Notes: a model not told the origin generated them from the sequence alone. Counted from the first letter of the stretch, positions 47,523 to 57,091 are shown. The stretch is DNA of 64,000 nt from Meiothermus sp. (GCF_026004055.1 NZ_BPIJ01000001.1:1426001-1490000), one strand, 5' to 3'. Numbers and translations are program-made.

Positions 47523-47891
47523 ATGCGCGAACTGCTGCTGCGGTTGTTGCTCAACACCCTGGCCCTGTGGATCGTGACCCAACTCTACGGCGGCCTCTAT
47601 TTTGCCAGGGGTAGTGGTCTGGGAGATTATCTGCTGGCGGGGCTGATTTTTGGCCTGGCCAACGCCCTGCTCAAACCCGTACTGCTACTGCTCACCCTAC
47701 CGTTTAACATCCTGACCCTGGGGCTTTTTACACTGGTGGTCAACGCCGTGGTTTTGCTGGTTGTAGCCAGTCTAACCCCCCTGGATGCACGGGGGTTTGG
47801 CGGGGCTTTGATTGGAGCCATCCTGCTCTCGGTGATCAGCTTTGGGCTCAACCTGCTGATCGGGCCTTCGGAACGACATAGAGCCCGGTGA
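47523..47891 (+). CDS. Holin-superfamily-IV-like membrane protein (YvlD-type, PF04020)
   Basis: 122 residues with four hydrophobic segments. The pattern LLLNTLALWIVTQLYGG, then ANALLKPVLLLLTLPFNILTLGLF, is characteristic of this family. Despite the holin name most members are not phage proteins. It lies 50 bases after the anchored protein, on the same strand. Confidence 0.85.
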   Translation: MRELLLRLLLNTLALWIVTQLYGGLYFARGSGLGDYLLAGLIFGLANALLKPVLLLLTLPFNILTLGLFTLVVNAVVLLVVASLTPLDARGFGGALIGAILLSVISFGLNLLIGPSERHRAR

Positions 47892-47954
47892 ACCAAAAGC
47901 CTTGAACCAAGGACACCCTTCAAAAGGCCACCCCCTGCATTTCCCGGCTGCAAT

Positions 47955-48392
47955 TTAGCGCGAACCGGTAATGTAGCTCTCCAATTCGGCAATCATCAGC
48001 TCCTGCTGGGTCATGATGGCCTTTACTACATCCCCTATAGACACCACCCCCACCAACCTGCCTGCCTCTATCACCGGCAGGTGGCGCACGCGGTGACCGG
48101 TCATGAGGTTCATGCAGTCGGCCACGGTGGCATCGGGGGTAACCGTGATGAGGTCATCGGTCATGACCTCCCCCACCAGGGTGTCTTTGGAAATGCGGCC
48201 CATCAGGATGATCTTGCGGGCATAATCGCGCTCGGAAAAGATGCCCACAAGCTGCTGGCCCCGCATCACCATAAGGGCTCCCACATCGTAGGCGGCCATG
48301 CGCTCGAGGGCCTCAAAGACCGTGGCGTCCGGCGAGATGGCGTGTACCATATTGCCCTTGGCCTGAAGCAACTGCCGTACCGTGCTGGTCAT
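47955..48392 (-). CDS. Tandem CBS-domain protein
   Basis: 145 residues with two CBS modules. The first contains TVFEALERMAAYDVGALMV and GIFSERDYARKI; the second DATVADCMNLMTGHRVRHLPV and GVVSIGDVVKAI. Such stand-alone pairs bind adenine nucleotides and act as energy sensors. The partner is unknown. It is read toward the holin-like gene. Confidence 0.9.
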   Translation of the reverse strand: MTSTVRQLLQAKGNMVHAISPDATVFEALERMAAYDVGALMVMRGQQLVGIFSERDYARKIILMGRISKDTLVGEVMTDDLITVTPDATVADCMNLMTGHRVRHLPVIEAGRLVGVVSIGDVVKAIMTQQELMIAELESYITGSR

Positions 48393-48506
48393 CCCACACC
48401 TCCAAAGAGCGGGCCCAAGAGATAGTTGGCTAAGAGATTCCCCGCTTGCACAACGCGCTGTGTTTAGCTTATTGTACCCGGTCGGGTTGGCAATTTGAAT
48501 CCGGTA

Positions 48507-49703
48507 TTACAGGGCGCCCTGCGCATGGGGCTCTGCCTCGCGCACCGCCAACGACAAAGTCAGGGCCGGAATCAGCAATAATCCCAGCACACTCAGGCTC
48601 TCCAGCACCCCAAAGCGCTCGATGATGGGCCCCACCACCCCATACAAAAGCCCGGCGAACCCCCAGGTAAAGCCCATCAAGAGCCCCGAGACCGTGGCCA
48701 TTTGACGCGGTTCATGCTCCTGGGCCATGGTGACCGCTACCGGCACACCCGCATTCATCAGGGCGCCCGTAACGGCCAGCAGGGCCACGTAAAACCAGTT
48801 TTCTGGCGCAACCACCAGCAAGGCGAGGTAGAGCGGAATGGCAAAGAGCATGGTGCCCACCAGCACATTGCGACGTCCCAGCCGATCCGACAAAGTTCCT
48901 CCCAGAAAAGCCCCCACGGTAGCCGAGATGCTGTAGGCAGAAAGCGTGAGGGCCACCTGGGCATCGGGGATGCCGCGCTGGTGAAACCAGAAAGGGATGG
49001 TGGTTGAGAAGCTCATGAATACAATGCTGCGGAGGGTAGAAACCGCCCACAAACGAGCCACCTGTCCACGGAACACTCGCTGCAAGTCTCTAAAGCTCGA
49101 GGGTTTGGTTTGCAGCCGGGCCGGAGGCGCCTGGCGCAGCAGCAAAAAAGCAGGCACCAGGGCCAGGGGAATGAACCAGGCCAGGGTTTGCAGCCCCCCC
49201 TGGTTTACCGCAGCGAGCGAGACGATGGGGCCCAGCGAAAGACCCACATAGCCCCCCGTGCCAAAGAAGCTCATCCAGAAGCCGCGCCGGGCCGGGTCGG
49301 CATACTGCCCCACCAGGGCGGCCCCCGCCGAGTGAAACAACGCCGAGCCCAGCCCCGACAAAGCCAGCACCACCCCCGCCACCCAGAGGTTGGGGAAAAA
49401 CCCCAGCAGACCACCCCCCAAAGCCATCAGCAACGGCCCCAATGCAGCCAAAACGCGGCGATCGTAGCGGTCGGCCACCAGCCCGGCCAAAGGTTGCAGC
49501 AAGCTGCCGGTGAGGGATTGCAGCGCAACCAAGAGCGAAACCGCCCCGTAGCTCACGCCAAAAGCCGTCTGGAGTTTGGGCAGCAAGGGGGTCAGGAAGG
49601 CGCCGAAGAGGTCGTTGGTGGCGTGAAGCCAGGAGAGCAAGAAGGGCAACACCCCAAGAGCATACGCTGACCGGCTGGTCAGGAAAAGCGCCCTGAGAAT
49701 CAA
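48507..49703 (-). CDS. Major facilitator transporter, fosmidomycin-resistance-like
   Basis: 398 residues with about 12 membrane helices. SWLHATNDLFGAFLTPLLP and the loop LVADRYDRRVLAALG are typical of the Fsr-type MFS. The start is uncertain: the longest frame begins TTG at 49703, 20 bases from a Rep2 end, and a GTG further in may serve instead. The TAA stop (48507-48509) touches a Rep2 end fragment, GAATCCGGTA at 48497-48506. Substrate unknown. Confidence 0.8.
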   Translation of the reverse strand: MILRALFLTSRSAYALGVLPFLLSWLHATNDLFGAFLTPLLPKLQTAFGVSYGAVSLLVALQSLTGSLLQPLAGLVADRYDRRVLAALGPLLMALGGGLLGFFPNLWVAGVVLALSGLGSALFHSAGAALVGQYADPARRGFWMSFFGTGGYVGLSLGPIVSLAAVNQGGLQTLAWFIPLALVPAFLLLRQAPPARLQTKPSSFRDLQRVFRGQVARLWAVSTLRSIVFMSFSTTIPFWFHQRGIPDAQVALTLSAYSISATVGAFLGGTLSDRLGRRNVLVGTMLFAIPLYLALLVVAPENWFYVALLAVTGALMNAGVPVAVTMAQEHEPRQMATVSGLLMGFTWGFAGLLYGVVGPIIERFGVLESLSVLGLLLIPALTLSLAVREAEPHAQGAL

Positions 49704-49725
49704 AGACCTTCAAGGGTACTGTCAT

Positions 49726-50259
49726 ACCAGATTCGGTTAGTTCGTCACCATTCGGTGACGAACTAACCCGACCGAAGTTATCCGCGTAGCGGAGGGCGAT
49801 ACCGCCCCTTGGAAGGGAGACGTTTTTTTCGCCGACCGTCAGGGAGGGGTGTGCTCTAGGATTCAAAAAGATAGCCTCTGAGTGGTCTGGTAACTAAATT
49901 TCCGAAGTTATGTACCGCACCCCGAATACATCGATGTAGAGATTCCATCCCACTTCGGCCCCCGAGATGGCCTAAAAACGCCCTCCCTACCGCGTAGGGA
50001 GGGTGGGGGAGGGTATCAGGCAAGGCCCCCAATCCGCTGTGTGAAGGGCCAGGTCAGCCACCCCACCTGGCCTCCCCTACGCAGTAGGGGAGGGAAGGGG
50101 CGAAGCGGGGTGGGGTGCTTTTTGCATAACCGTACAGGCAAGGCACCGAAGGCCCAGGTTTACGAGACACGGCGCGTTCTGAAGGCTAAACCCCATGCTG
50201 CGTATTTTGTTACCAGACCACTGAGTTTTTGGTTTTGAAGAGTATCTTTTTGAATCCGG
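49726..50259. repeat. Rep2 element split by Rep1 copy F
   Basis: The outer ends ACCAGATTCGG and GAATCCGGT are flanked by GTCAT at 49721-49725 and 50260-50264. Subtracting the inserted Rep1 and its duplication leaves about 190 bp, some 70 bp more than the other Rep2 copies; the extra part is at 49776-49850. Confidence 0.75.
49883..50220 (+). repeat. Rep1 copy F, nested in Rep2
   Basis: Full-length 338-bp copy flanked by CTGAG at 49878-49882 and 50221-50225. Removing it restores the Rep2 sequence seen at 31164-31286 (CCTCTG-GTTTTTGG). Both hairpins are intact, stem 1 with the loop CGC in place of GCG. Confidence 0.93.
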
Positions 50260-50289
50260 TGTCATAGGCCGAAAGTCCCGGGTCTCATT

Positions 50290-50339
50290 GCGCCTTCCAC
50301 GAATACCCGGCACAGCAAAGACCTATTCGTGGGAAGCGC
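50290..50339. repeat. Short Rep3-like inverted repeat
   Basis: GCGCCTTCCACGAATA and TATTCGTGGGAAGCGC form imperfect arms about 15 bases long around a short centre. It looks like an internally deleted Rep3. From 50340 to 50505 nothing else is visible. Confidence 0.55.
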
Positions 50340-50505
50340 CCTCAGGTGAAAAATTGGCTCAGGGTTGGGGTTCGCGCGCTCGAGCGAGGCTCAAAGCCAG
50401 GGTCAATCAAACCGTGAGGCCGCACACCTGCCGACCACTATGCGTTGAACATGTCGCTTACGTTTTTTAGCCATCGGCCGTTGACCGTGAGCTATCGACT
50501 CGTTT

Positions 50506-51390
50506 TCAAGTCGCCTGTCTTAGATTGTCCAGCACCTCCCAGTCGCCCGGTTCCACCCCGTACAGCAGGGCCAGATAGTAGCTGGCCCAGGCCACGCGGT
50601 ACCAGTAGCACAGGGCTTTAGCCAGGGTGCCCTCGGCTTCGGGCTCGGGAAGTTCGATCAGGGTATCTACGCGGTTTTCCAGAATTTCCTGGGCGTAGCG
50701 CTTGCGCTCGTCATCGCCAAGTAACACGGCGGCAATGGGATCGCCCTGCTCGTGGCGGGCCTCGAGGCCCGTGACAAAAAACTCCAGCGCCGAGGGTGGA
50801 GGCATCAGAGAGAGGCTCTTGGCAATGCGGGCAAAGGTTTGTTGCAGGGCCTGACCCAGGCCCGGATAGCGCTCGGGCACCACCCACATGGGGGTGCGCT
50901 CGAGCAGCGAATAGGCCAGAAACTTGGCCGGGTTTTTGCTCAGGCTAACCTCAGGGCGCAGGCGTTCCCGCTCTAGCAACAAAGCTTGGTCAATCCGGGC
51001 CAGTTCGGCCTGCTGACCTGTGGCCAGCAACAAAAAACGCAGGTAGCGATAGGTGGAAAGGGGGTGAGCCAGCACCTCCACCTCGAGGTTTTCTCTAAAA
51101 CCCAGCCGTACAATTTCCGCACCGCTCACCGAGGCATAAAGACCGGCCCCGGCAGCGCCGCCGAAATCGTAGCCTCCCTCGAGCACAAACTGCGTGCCGG
51201 TAGCGGTAAGTTCCTGGGCAAAGTCACGCGCAAGCTGTGCTGCCCACCAACCCTCGCCAAACCCCACCACCCCATAAGGCGGGGCGTAGCGGGCCTGGGG
51301 AACCGGCCCACTGCCCACCAGATCGCGCAAATCAAAGGCCAGGCCCAGGCGGTCGACTAGGTAGGTTTCTTGCGAATCGAGGTCGCGCAT
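50506..51390 (-). CDS. SIS-domain protein resembling bifunctional phosphoglucose/phosphomannose isomerase
   Basis: 294 residues from the ATG at 51390, which has GGAG upstream; the frame is open 29 codons further. YGVVGFGEGWWAAQLARDF near residue 42 resembles the first SIS strand-helix, and the C-terminal part (ALCYWYRVAWASYYLALLYG...PGDWEVLDNLR) is like the C-terminal domain of the archaeal/bacterial PGI/PMI family. The usual SGNT and substrate motifs are weak, so activity is uncertain. Confidence 0.55.
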   Translation of the reverse strand: MRDLDSQETYLVDRLGLAFDLRDLVGSGPVPQARYAPPYGVVGFGEGWWAAQLARDFAQELTATGTQFVLEGGYDFGGAAGAGLYASVSGAEIVRLGFRENLEVEVLAHPLSTYRYLRFLLLATGQQAELARIDQALLLERERLRPEVSLSKNPAKFLAYSLLERTPMWVVPERYPGLGQALQQTFARIAKSLSLMPPPSALEFFVTGLEARHEQGDPIAAVLLGDDERKRYAQEILENRVDTLIELPEPEAEGTLAKALCYWYRVAWASYYLALLYGVEPGDWEVLDNLRQAT

Positions 51391-51498
51391 TGGCTCCAGT
51401 TTACCGGTTTGGCCAACGCCAAAGAATCTTGGAGGCCTGAGCACCCTACTCCGTACCAAGTCGCGTACCTGGGGCAAATACGGTAGCCTAAGCTTCGC

Positions 51499-52695
51499 AT
51501 GTCGCCCTGGTCTGTCCTTATTGCCGCCATGACTGCCGGAACCGCTGTTTCACTGATCGGACAGGCCTACCCCACCCTGGCTCCTTTCATCCGTGCCGAT
51601 CTGGGGCTTTCTCTGGCGGCTGTGGGCCTGCTCAATACATTTATCTACATCGGCACCATGCTGGGTTCGCTGCCTTCGGGCTGGCTCACCGATAAACTTG
51701 GCAGCCGCACGGTGATGATCGTTGGAACCTTGGCAGGAGCGGGGTTAGCAATTGCCATTGCGCTACTGGCTCAATCCCAGTGGATGTTCATTCCACTTCT
51801 GTTCCTGGTTGGGTTGGTGATCGCCTCGGCTACCCCCGCAGGCTCACAAGCAGTCGCACAGTCATTTCCCCCCCAGCGACGCGGCCTGGTCATAGGTTTG
51901 CGCCAGATGGCTGTGCCCTTGGGGGGTGCGCTGGCTGCAGCTATCCTCCCCGCCGTCGCACATTTTGCGAGCTGGCGCTGGGCTTCGGCAGTTGCAGCCG
52001 TCATAGCTGTAATAGCGGCCCTGGTAGCAGCTCGGCTCTACTACGAAAGCCTGCCCTCCAAAGCCTCAGCTAAGGATGCCCATCCTGGGCTCACCCAGGT
52101 GTTGCGCGAGCGCAACATCCTGCTGGCAGCCATCGCAGGCGTCACCTTGCCCACCGGACAGTTTGTGATGATTACCTACCTGATTTTGTTCCTCAAAGAG
52201 CGGTATGGGGTTCCCGAACTCACCGGAGCCGCTCTCTTGACCGCAGCCCAGTTTGCCGGTGCTTTTAGCCGAGTGTTCTGGTCGTGGTTATCGGACAAAA
52301 TGGGAGGACAGCGCAAGCCCTTGCTGGTGATGATGGTAGGGCTGTCCGGGCTCTTTGCGCTGGTGCTGGCCTGGCTCCCCCTCGGCACGCCGCTGCTGCT
52401 GAAGGGCTTGCTTGTGGTTTTATATGGAGCCACTGCGCTGGGCTGGCAGGGGCTGCACTTTTCCCTCCTGACCGAGCTCTCTCCTCCGGGTTGGGAGGGC
52501 CGGGTGGTGGGGTTTGGGCTATTTTTCACCTCGTTGGGCATCGCTTCGGCACCTCCCCTGTTTGGTTTTTTGGTGGATTTCAGCAACAACTACGCCCTGG
52601 GCTGGATTGCCCAGGCCGCGGTTTTTGGCATCGGGGCCATTTTACTATCCCACGTCAACGAACGGCCCCGCAATCAGGGCCAGCGGCTCTTGTAA
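51499..52695 (+). CDS. Major facilitator superfamily transporter
   Basis: 398 residues with about 12 membrane segments. GSLPSGWLTDKLGSRTVMIVG near residue 55 is the MFS loop 2-3 motif, and FPPQRRGLVIGLRQMAVPLGGAL near 130 is characteristic of the anion/cyanate or general metabolite porter branch. Substrate unknown. It is divergent from the isomerase-like gene. A Rep3 copy begins right at its stop codon. Confidence 0.85.
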   Translation: MSPWSVLIAAMTAGTAVSLIGQAYPTLAPFIRADLGLSLAAVGLLNTFIYIGTMLGSLPSGWLTDKLGSRTVMIVGTLAGAGLAIAIALLAQSQWMFIPLLFLVGLVIASATPAGSQAVAQSFPPQRRGLVIGLRQMAVPLGGALAAAILPAVAHFASWRWASAVAAVIAVIAALVAARLYYESLPSKASAKDAHPGLTQVLRERNILLAAIAGVTLPTGQFVMITYLILFLKERYGVPELTGAALLTAAQFAGAFSRVFWSWLSDKMGGQRKPLLVMMVGLSGLFALVLAWLPLGTPLLLKGLLVVLYGATALGWQGLHFSLLTELSPPGWEGRVVGFGLFFTSLGIASAPPLFGFLVDFSNNYALGWIAQAAVFGIGAILLSHVNERPRNQGQRLL

Positions 52696-52696
52696 G

Positions 52697-52783
52697 AGTG
52701 TTCCCACGAATACCCCCAACAGCGGTGTGTGCTGGTGGGGGTAAAACACTGGCCGCCGCGATGGCAGTGTTTGTGGGAACCGC
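52697..52783 (+). repeat. Rep3 copy d
   Basis: It starts just after the MFS stop with GTGTTCCCACGAATA and ends GTGGGAACCGC. Its interior is close to copy b. Confidence 0.7.
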
Positions 52784-52809
52784 GATCAGGGCATTTGGTG
52801 AAGCGCCTT

Positions 52810-52872
52810 ATACCAATGGGCTTCGCAAAGATAGCCTCTGGAGAAGTAAGATTAGCTTTGCGAAGCTGGTAT
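52810..52872. repeat. Small 63-bp inverted-repeat element related to Rep2
   Basis: Arms ATACCA-ATGG-GCTTCGCAAAG and CTTTGCGAAGC-TGGTAT pair with a four-base insertion. The centre contains GATAGCCTCTG as in Rep2. Confidence 0.5.
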
Positions 52873-52927
52873 TGGTTTGGTAAGCTGATTTTCGCCACCT
52901 TATATGCTGTTTCATTGACCAGCGCCT

Positions 52928-52967
52928 CGTCATTGCGAGGGGGCCATAGGCCGACGAAACAATCCAG
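52928..52967. repeat. Short widespread-type palindromic repeat (GTCATTGCGAGG...CAATCCAG)
   Basis: The pattern CGTCATTGCGAGG then GACGAAACAATCCAG resembles an inverted repeat I recall from many bacterial genomes. A degenerate inverse copy lies at 54942-54968. Confidence 0.5.
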
Positions 52968-53051
52968 ATAGCCTTGCCCAGACTAGCCGGGCAAAAGGCT
53001 CTGTCCTGCAGATGCGCGCAATAACGGAAAAATAGACAACCACGTACTCAA

Positions 53052-53389
53052 TGGACTGGTAACAAAATACGCAGCATGGGGTTTAGCCTTCAGAACGCGC
53101 CGTGTCTCGTAAACCTGGGCCTTCGGTGTCTTGCCTGTACGGTCATGCAAAAAGCACCCCACCCCGCTTCGCCCCTTCCCTCCCCTACTGCCTAGGGGAG
53201 GCCAGGTGGGGTGGCTGACCTGGCCCTTCACGCAGCGGATTGGGGGCCTTGCCTAATACCCTCCCCCACCCTCCCTACGCGGTAGGGAGGGCGTTTTTAG
53301 GCCATCTCGGGGGCCGAAGTGGGATGGAATCTCTACATCGATGTATTCGGTGTACGGTACATAACTTCGGAAATTTAGTTACCAGACCA
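53052..53389 (-). repeat. Rep1 copy G
   Basis: Full-length 338-bp copy in reverse orientation, flanked by CTCAA at 53047-53051 and 53390-53394. The tip is TGGACTGG instead of TGGTCTGG, and one arm of hairpin 2 has a base change. Confidence 0.92.
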
Positions 53390-53415
53390 CTCAATATCCG
53401 ACTTGGACACAATGC

Positions 53416-53446
53416 AAAAAACTCCCCAGAAGCTGGGGAGTTTTGG
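53416..53446 (-). terminator. Rho-independent terminator of the cold-shock gene
   Basis: On the complement, ACTCCCCAG and CTGGGGAGT form a perfect nine-base stem, followed by TTTTTT. It lies just after the cold-shock stop. Confidence 0.85.
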
Positions 53447-53458
53447 TTTGCGCTATCG

Positions 53459-53665
53459 TTAGGAAATTTTGACGTTCTTGGCCTGAGGGCCCTTGCCATT
53501 CTTTCCGGGTTCAATCTCGAACTCTACGCGATCCCCCTCGTTGAGGCTCTTGAAGCCCTGACCCTGGATAGCGGTGAAGTGCACGAACACATCGGGGCCA
53601 CCTTCCTGGGCAATGAAACCATAACCTTTTTCCGCGTTGAACCACTTGACAGTACCTTTGTTCAT
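53459..53665 (-). CDS. csp: Cold shock protein
   Basis: 68 residues, the normal length. [20 protein letters not shown] and [10 protein letters not shown] contain the RNP1 and RNP2 motifs that bind single-stranded nucleic acid. GGAG precedes the ATG. It is followed by a clear terminator. It could be co-transcribed with the CMD and HAD genes upstream (gap 78 bases). Confidence 0.96.
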   Translation of the reverse strand: MNKGTVKWFNAEKGYGFIAQEGGPDVFVHFTAIQGQGFKSLNEGDRVEFEIEPGKNGKGPQAKNVKIS

Positions 53666-53743
53666 TTACTACTCCTGATGTCCTACCTGAAACCCGCTGG
53701 TTTTAGAGGGACACCGAATGGTAGCACGGACTCCCGGCAAAAG

Positions 53744-54112
53744 TCAACCACCCCTGGATCCTTCCCCCCCCTGCCGTTTACGCAACAGTGCTTGAAAGGT
53801 TTTCATGGCCCCCAGCGCATTGGGAAAGCCCACAAACAGCGCCGATTGGATGATGGTCTCGCGCACTTCCTGCTCGGTCGCACCGTTGCGCAGGGCGCCC
53901 TCGAGGTGGGTGGCAATTTCCTTGGGAGCTCCCAGGGCAATCAGGCTGGTAATGGCCAAAAGCTCGCGGGTCTTAAGGTCGAGGCCGGGGCGGGCCAGCA
54001 CTTCCTCGTAGGCAAAATCGCGGATGTAGGCGTAAAGATCGGGGTCTGCCTCGGTCAGGTTCTGCTCGATGGCCTCAAAGTTATCACCCCAGATGGCTTT
54101 GCGAATGCTCAT
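53744..54112 (-). CDS. Carboxymuconolactone decarboxylase-family protein
   Basis: 122 residues. The CMD core LDLKTRELLAITSLIALG, ATHLEGALRNG and TEQEVRETIIQSALFVG is clear. It lacks the CxxC of AhpD peroxidase-type members. It resembles PcaC of this window but sits far from the pca operon, so a different substrate is likely. It lies between the HAD gene and csp on the same strand. Confidence 0.85.
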   Translation of the reverse strand: MSIRKAIWGDNFEAIEQNLTEADPDLYAYIRDFAYEEVLARPGLDLKTRELLAITSLIALGAPKEIATHLEGALRNGATEQEVRETIIQSALFVGFPNALGAMKTFQALLRKRQGGEGSRGG

Positions 54113-54154
54113 GGAGGTCAGTCTGTTGGCTTCATGGGCCTCGCGTCAAGGGCA

Positions 54155-54841
54155 CTACAGCCAATCGGTTCGTCCCGTAGCGTACTCCACCACCCAGGCC
54201 AGGTCGCCGATGGCGTTGGGGTTTTGTTGGTAAGGGTCAAACAGGATAGGCCGAACCCCCGCTGCCAAAGCCCCCTTTATATCATCCTCGGAGTCGCCGA
54301 TGTGAATGGCCTGCTCGGGTTCAACCCTCAACTCACCCAGCACAATTTCAAAGAAACGCGGGTCGGGCTTGGCTACCCCTTCCAGCGCCGAAACCCCGAT
54401 GTAGTCGAAAAAGCCCGCCAGGCCTGTGGCCCGCAAAACCCCCGGCAGTGTCCAGTCCCAGTTGGAGACCACTCCCAGCTTCAACCCCTCGGCACGCAAC
54501 GCCGCCAGCACCTCTTTGGCACCGGGCGTAATAGGCCAGATGTGCGGGCTTTGCCAGTTTTCTTTTAGGTAGTCCGCTACCTCGTCGGCGTAGTCACCGA
54601 GCCCGATGCCGTTCATGACCTCCCAGTGGAAAGCCCGCCAAAAAGTAAGGGCCGTGGCCTCGTCGGTGGCTTCCATGTGGTGCTCGGAATAGTGCGCATA
54701 AGCATCCTGCATAGCCTGTGGCAGCCGTCCCAAATCGGCCTGGTGGGCGATGCCTTTGGCTTGCAGAATGGGCCACAACCAGTACTTGGGATGGCCCAGA
54801 ATTAGCGTATCGCCCACATCAAATAAAACCGCGCGAATCAT
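54155..54841 (-). CDS. HAD-superfamily hydrolase
   Basis: 228 residues. The four HAD motifs appear as VLFDVGDTLI (motif I), VVSNWDW (II), KPDPRFFEIVL (III) and HIGDSEDD (IV). The helical cap is about residues 20-95. Probably a small phosphatase such as a phosphoglycolate-type enzyme; substrate unknown. Motif I has D-x-G in place of D-x-D, which can lower or change phosphatase activity. Confidence 0.85.
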   Translation of the reverse strand: MIRAVLFDVGDTLILGHPKYWLWPILQAKGIAHQADLGRLPQAMQDAYAHYSEHHMEATDEATALTFWRAFHWEVMNGIGLGDYADEVADYLKENWQSPHIWPITPGAKEVLAALRAEGLKLGVVSNWDWTLPGVLRATGLAGFFDYIGVSALEGVAKPDPRFFEIVLGELRVEPEQAIHIGDSEDDIKGALAAGVRPILFDPYQQNPNAIGDLAWVVEYATGRTDWL

Positions 54842-54941
54842 GCAGAAGATACTACCCCGGCATTATGAAAACCTTGGTAGCCGGCCCTGGTTTTGTGTTG
54901 CCTGTACCCCCAGGGCATGATAGTCTCATGGCGTTGTTCAC

Positions 54942-54968
54942 CAGATTGTCCTGCGAGGCAATGACGAA
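54942..54968. repeat. Degenerate inverse copy of the GTCATTGCGAGG repeat
   Basis: CAGATTGTC...GCAATGACGAAC, the reverse complement of the pattern at 52928. It lies just ahead of the purB leader. Confidence 0.4.
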
Positions 54969-55040
54969 CAACGAGTGATCCCTGGTGAAAAAAGCAAAGT
55001 ATACCTTTTGTTCTCGAGCGGTCAGGGGGGCCCAAGAGCG

Positions 55041-56351
55041 GTGATCGAACGCTATCAGACCCCCGAAATGCAGGCGCTGTGGAGCGAGGCCCGCAAATAT
55101 CAGACCTGGGCCGAGGTGGAAATCCTGGCCATGGAAGCCTGGGAAAACCTGGGGCAGATTCCCTTTGGTACAGCCCAACGTTTGCGTGAGGCGCTTGGCC
55201 AACGGCCGATAGATGCGGTTTTTGCCGAGCGGGTGGAGGCGCTCGAGGCTGAAACCCGGCACGACATCGTGGCCTTCACCCGGGCCCTGAGCGAGTGGGT
55301 GGGGGACGCAGAGGTGGCCCGCTGGCTCCACCTGGGCCTGACCAGCACCGATGTGGTGGACACCGCCCAAAACGTCTTGCTGGTGGAGGCTTTGGGCCTG
55401 ATTGAGGGGGAGCTGTTGGGGGTGCAGGAGGCCTTGAAGGGGCTGGCCGTGCGCTACAAGCACCTGCCCGCGGTGGGGCGCACCCACGGCGTGCACGCCG
55501 AGCCCACCGCCTTTGGCCTGCGCTTTTTGTCGTTCTACGTGGCCTCGTTGCGCGATGCCGAGCGCCTCCGGCGGGCCCGCGAGGGCGTGCGGGTGGCCAT
55601 GCTCTCGGGCTCGGTGGGGAACTACGCCCATGTGGAGCCCGCGGTGGAGGCCTACGTGGCCCAGCGGCTGGGCCTGGCGGTGGAGCCGGTTTCCACCCAG
55701 GTGGTTCCGCGCGACCGCCACGCCGAGCTCCTGAGCGCGCTGGCCATCCTGGGGGCCAACCTCGAGCGCATCGCGGTGGAGCTGCGCCACCTGCAGCGCA
55801 CCGAGGTGCTGGAGACCCAGGAGCCTTTTGGCTACAAACAGACCGGTTCTTCCTCCATGCCCCACAAGAAAAACCCGGTGGCCTTGGAGAACATCTCCGG
55901 GCTTTCCCGCCTGCTGCGTTCCAACTTACAGGCCGCTTTGGAGAACGTGGCCCTCTGGCACGAGCGCGACATCTCCCATAGCTCGGTGGAGCGGGTTATC
56001 CTGCCCGACTCCACCACCCTGGCCCACTACACCCTGCGCCGGCTCAAGCGGGTGCTGGAAGGGCTGGTGGTCTACGAGTCGCGCGTAGCGCAAAACCTGC
56101 ACCTGACCCGGGGGCTGGTCTACTCGCAGCGGGTGCTGGGGCTATTGATTGAGGCGGGAATGGATCGAACCACCGCCTACCAGGTGGTGCAGCGCAACGC
56201 CCTCAGGAGCTGGGAAGAGGGCCGGGACTTCCGGGAGCTTTTGGAGGCCGACCCCGCCTGCCCCCTGAAGGGCGAGGCCCTGGCCCAGGCCTTTGACCCA
56301 GGCTATTTCCTGCGGCATGTGGAGGTCATCTACGCCCGGTTTGGCTTGTAG
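55041..56351 (+). CDS. purB: Adenylosuccinate lyase
   Basis: 436 residues from the GTG at 55041. The frame is open to 54975, but [18 protein letters not shown] is the family start, and GGGGGG at 55025-55030 can serve the ribosome. The superfamily signature [11 protein letters not shown] lies near residue 270, and [12 protein letters not shown] near 100. The enzyme acts twice in purine synthesis. It opens the pur operon; purC follows after 22 bases. Confidence 0.95.
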   Translation: MIERYQTPEMQALWSEARKYQTWAEVEILAMEAWENLGQIPFGTAQRLREALGQRPIDAVFAERVEALEAETRHDIVAFTRALSEWVGDAEVARWLHLGLTSTDVVDTAQNVLLVEALGLIEGELLGVQEALKGLAVRYKHLPAVGRTHGVHAEPTAFGLRFLSFYVASLRDAERLRRAREGVRVAMLSGSVGNYAHVEPAVEAYVAQRLGLAVEPVSTQVVPRDRHAELLSALAILGANLERIAVELRHLQRTEVLETQEPFGYKQTGSSSMPHKKNPVALENISGLSRLLRSNLQAALENVALWHERDISHSSVERVILPDSTTLAHYTLRRLKRVLEGLVVYESRVAQNLHLTRGLVYSQRVLGLLIEAGMDRTTAYQVVQRNALRSWEEGRDFRELLEADPACPLKGEALAQAFDPGYFLRHVEVIYARFGL

Positions 56352-56373
56352 GGGTACTATGGAGCTAGGGGCT

Positions 56374-57087
56374 ATGGATAAGCTTTACGAGGGCAAGGCC
56401 AAAATCATCTACCCAGGCTCCGAAGAAGGGGTGGTGCGGGTCTACTTCAAGGACGACGCCACCGCCTTCAACGGGCAGAAGCGGGCCCAGATTGCCGGCA
56501 AGGGGGCCGTCAACAACCGGATTTCCGCCGCCTTGTTCCGCTACCTGGAGGCCCACGGGGTGCCCACCCACTTCGTGCGCGAGCTTTCGGAGCGGGAGAT
56601 GCTGGTGCGGCAGGTACAGATTGTGCCGCTGGAGGTTATCGTGCGCAACCGCACCGCCGGCACCTTCTCCCGCCGCTACGGGGTGGAGGAGGGCCGGGTG
56701 TTGCCCGAGCCTTTGCTGGAGTTTTCCTACAAGAACGACGCCCTGGGCGACCCCCTCATCTACGGCGAGGCCGCTGTAGCGCTGGGTCTGGTCACGGATG
56801 AGGAGCTTTCGCGCATCCGGGAGCTGGCCCTTAGGGTCAACGACCTGCTCAGGGACTACTTCGCCCAGCGCGGCCTCGAGCTCGTGGACTTCAAGCTCGA
56901 GTTCGGCCGCCTGCCCGATGGTCGCCTGGTGCTGGCCGACGAGATCTCGCCCGACACCATGCGCCTTTGGGAGATGAAGACCGGCGAGAAAATGGACAAA
57001 GACCGCTTCCGCCGCGACCTAGGCGGGGTGGAGGAAGCCTACCAGGAGGTGCTGCGGCGGGTGCTGGAGGCGCCCGCCTCGGCGTGA
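56374..57087 (+). CDS. purC: SAICAR synthetase
   Basis: 237 residues from the ATG at 56374, with GGAG upstream; an in-frame ATG at 56359 is an alternative. [15 protein letters not shown] at the start, [15 protein letters not shown] near 92 and [13 protein letters not shown] near 190 are diagnostic. It joins CAIR and aspartate with ATP. purS starts four bases after its stop. Confidence 0.96.
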   Translation: MDKLYEGKAKIIYPGSEEGVVRVYFKDDATAFNGQKRAQIAGKGAVNNRISAALFRYLEAHGVPTHFVRELSEREMLVRQVQIVPLEVIVRNRTAGTFSRRYGVEEGRVLPEPLLEFSYKNDALGDPLIYGEAAVALGLVTDEELSRIRELALRVNDLLRDYFAQRGLELVDFKLEFGRLPDGRLVLADEISPDTMRLWEMKTGEKMDKDRFRRDLGGVEEAYQEVLRRVLEAPASA

Positions 57088-57091
57088 GCGT

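Noticed and set aside
47523-47891. Prophage signal from the holin-like gene
   Set aside because: This family is common in chromosomes without phages, and no lysin, integrase or structural gene is near.
53240-54568. 442-codon frame on the plus strand starting in Rep1 copy G
   Set aside because: It is antisense to csp, the CMD gene and the HAD gene, all of which have clear family motifs.
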